A stretch of 64,000 nucleotides of DNA, taken from Rhododendron vialii (lineage: Eukaryota > Streptophyta > Magnoliopsida > Ericales > Ericaceae). A model generated the notes under the pieces. It was not told where the DNA came from and ran no database searches. It saw only the letters and a list, made by a program, of their open reading frames with translations. The stretch covers positions 8,708,501-8,772,500 of the forward strand of contig NC_080559.1 of assembly GCF_030253575.1 (NCBI RefSeq). Direction: 5' to 3'. Of this stretch, positions 62,256 to 64,000 are shown in pieces. Positions within the stretch are counted from its first letter, which is position 1; each line of letters opens with the position of its first letter. A program made the position numbers and the translations under genes.

Positions 62256-62950
62256 TCATCCACAGTGGTATAATCAAAAGTCAAATGTTTTTAAAGTTAA
62301 TAATGTTAGTGCAAAAGATGGCTCACAATGGTACAATCAAACTTAGCAACATCCTTAGAAATAATCAAATTTTGGGTTTTGGATAACCAAAACTAGCAAC
62401 ATTTTTCAATAATCAAAATTTGTTGACTCCACACTACATAAGTTAACTAGTTCCAAAATTTGTATACGCACGTGTTTCAATTGGTATTTTTTTCTTCTCT
62501 TCTTTGCCTACTCTATATTTTATTCACTCCACCCACAAAACTATTTCTCTTTCTTTCCCTCAAAAAGTGAAGCTCATATCTCTCGATCATGTACAATTCA
62601 ATCCATCATCGCCGAATTAAGGTATTTCACTCTTTTTTTCCATTTCTATTTCTTTCCCCAAAAAATATTCATAATAGGAGAGAAGAAAGTCACTGATTTT
62701 TTTTCCAAAATTAAGAGAGGAAATCGATATATTTTTGCCAAAAAAAAAAAAGTAAATGAAGAGAAGTGAATAGCAAGAAACAGAGGAGGAGAGAGAGTGA
62801 AATTGTAGTGGACCCTTATTTTGGTTATGGACTAGAAGTGACCATTGTGAAGCTCAACATAGTTAAACTTAACAACCTCTTAATTGAATAACCAAAAGCT
62901 GATGTGTCAACTTTTGATTATCTTTTTTTGATTATACCACTGTGGATGGC
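62256..62950. mobile_element. Large non-autonomous inverted-repeat element
   Basis: TCATCCACAGTGGTATAATC on the left is matched by GATTATACCACTGTGGATGG on the right as an inverted repeat, 695 bp apart in total. The interior is AT-rich and non-coding, with AACTTAGCAAC-like repeats. The target duplication is unclear. Confidence 0.7.
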
Positions 62951-63363
62951 CTAAGCGGTGTTTTTGATCGTGGAAAATTTATAGATTTGTATTTGAAAAT
63001 AAGTTGTTGATAGGTTTGTGAGTTGAGAATTACGGTAGCAAAAACAGTTTTTGCTGACAAATTTTAGTAAAAACGAAATGATGAAACTTTTTTGTTAATG
63101 AAAACGAGTTAGTAAAATACGTCAAGTTTTTAGTATTTTTTTGTCAGTGAAAACGGGACCTAATTTTGAGAACCCCGTGTGCGTTATGTGATCTTTCTTG
63201 GAATATACGCACCATATGACCATACTTTGTGGGTCAAATCTTAATTGTTAAGTTCGGATGAGAAACTTACCTCAGAGCACCACCTAACACACTATAAATA
63301 ATGTACGTCAGAATCCATTTTCTTATACATACTCCGAAAAATATATCCCGAACATGATTTTTT

Positions 63364-63582
63364 TTTTTCTAATGCAAGATATTCCGGGCTAACTTTCACG
63401 CAATTCGGACTAATCTCTACAATCTCTCTCATAGCCATTTTACACGCTCATGCACGTGAGTAAGATGACCCCAAAAGTTGTTGGCAAAGGAAATCGAACC
63501 TGAGACCTTAAGTTAGCTGTTAGGATGGAGTAAACACCTAAGTCCCAACGGGCCAAAACCACTTAGCCAAAAAGTATTTCTT
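63364..63582 (-). mobile_element. tRNA-derived SINE
   Basis: On the minus strand a box A (TGGCTAAGTGG) and box B (GGTTCGATTTCC) are spaced like a tRNA-type polymerase III promoter, followed by a tRNA-unrelated body and an A-run at 63358-63367. Confidence 0.75.
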
Positions 63583-64000
63583 ACTGCTAATAAAAGTCTA
63601 TTAACGGTCATAAATACCTCTAAAAGTCTCTTCGGGATAATTTTGGGTTTTTTTTTTTTTGGTTCCTAACACTTTTGTTATATATAGAATCTAGGTAGGC
63701 GTATCAAATCATCTCATGGGCATGGAATAATATTTTTTATTAGGTACCTAAATTTCTAAGATGAAAGGTTGAGATGATCCTTGTCTATACATCCGAATAG
63801 AATTCATCGTTTATTTTGTAGAACTTGTCAAGAAGAATATACATGTCAAAAATCAGTTTTATCGAACTTCATCGGTACATGAACGAATCCACGTTTGTGC
63901 GAGGTAAAAAATAAAGCAAAAAATGGTTTGAAACTTCAAGAGTTCATTTTTTTTCCTTGCCCAAACACAATTCGTTCTGATATCAAGCAAATTCCGGCCA

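Larger units (their letters stand above)
60056..64000. other. Upstream region of the GPRP gene and distal intergenic DNA
   Basis: A probable leader exon and intron of the GPRP gene extends to about 62100, with a GA tract at about 61971-61990 just beyond the predicted donor. Further right are a large MITE (62256-62950) and a SINE (63364-63582). The ORF-like stretch at 61171-61392 shows no family features. Nothing else is recognisable to the end of the window. Confidence 0.5.

Noticed and set aside
63440-63582. Possible tRNA gene from box A and box B matches
   Set aside because: No cloverleaf or acceptor stem could be folded; the body and A-run indicate a SINE.

Overview
This is nuclear DNA from a flowering plant, probably a eudicot. 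The genes are split by GT-AG introns, intergenic DNA is AT-rich, there are many CT/GA microsatellites, tRNA-derived SINEs and MITEs are frequent, and all recognisable host genes are plant or general eukaryotic families. The species cannot be named from the sequence.

Layout. (1) 1-9269 is the 3' part of a plus-oriented Ty3/gypsy LTR retrotransposon that looks like the Tat/Ogre lineage: a polypurine tract at 7264-7272 and a 3' LTR at 7277-9269, with the pol end off the left edge. Two spliced genes are carried antisense inside it: a DUF7745-like gene (1226 leftwards, incomplete) and a six-exon plant-mobile-domain gene (6333-2505). A 30-bp tandem array lies between the second gene and the polypurine tract. 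A 16-bp palindrome recurs in pairs upstream of both antisense genes and through the LTR. (2) 9270-14075 is repeat-rich DNA without a convincing gene. (3) 14076-16886 (minus) is a two-exon gene for a small secreted or membrane-anchored coiled-coil protein, with a LINE in its intron. (4) 18289-25339 (plus) is an eight-exon TLDc protein resembling MEAK7. (5) 26410-30405 (plus) is a six-exon non-specific phospholipase C. (6) 31902-33813 (minus) is a two-exon DUF1005 protein. (7) 33814-41511 holds MITEs and SINEs and no convincing gene, apart from weak exon-like segments at its right end. (8) 41512-56685 (minus) is an eleven-exon ABCE/RNase L inhibitor gene whose introns are swollen by a LINE, a MITE, LTR-like repeats and two partial exon duplications. 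(9) 58308-60055 (minus) is a two-exon glycine/proline-rich protein. (10) 60056-64000 is the probable 5' leader of that gene, a large MITE and a SINE.

The host genes are unrelated housekeeping, signalling and stress genes and form no pathway cluster: ribosome recycling (ABCE), membrane lipid hydrolysis (NPC), a TLDc/EF-hand signalling protein, and proteins of unknown role. The most unusual region is the retrotransposon: two apparently intact spliced antisense genes, a dedicated tandem array, and a shared palindrome near each presumed promoter. All exon borders were placed by hand from splice consensus, phase and family resemblance; no alignment or transcript data were available.
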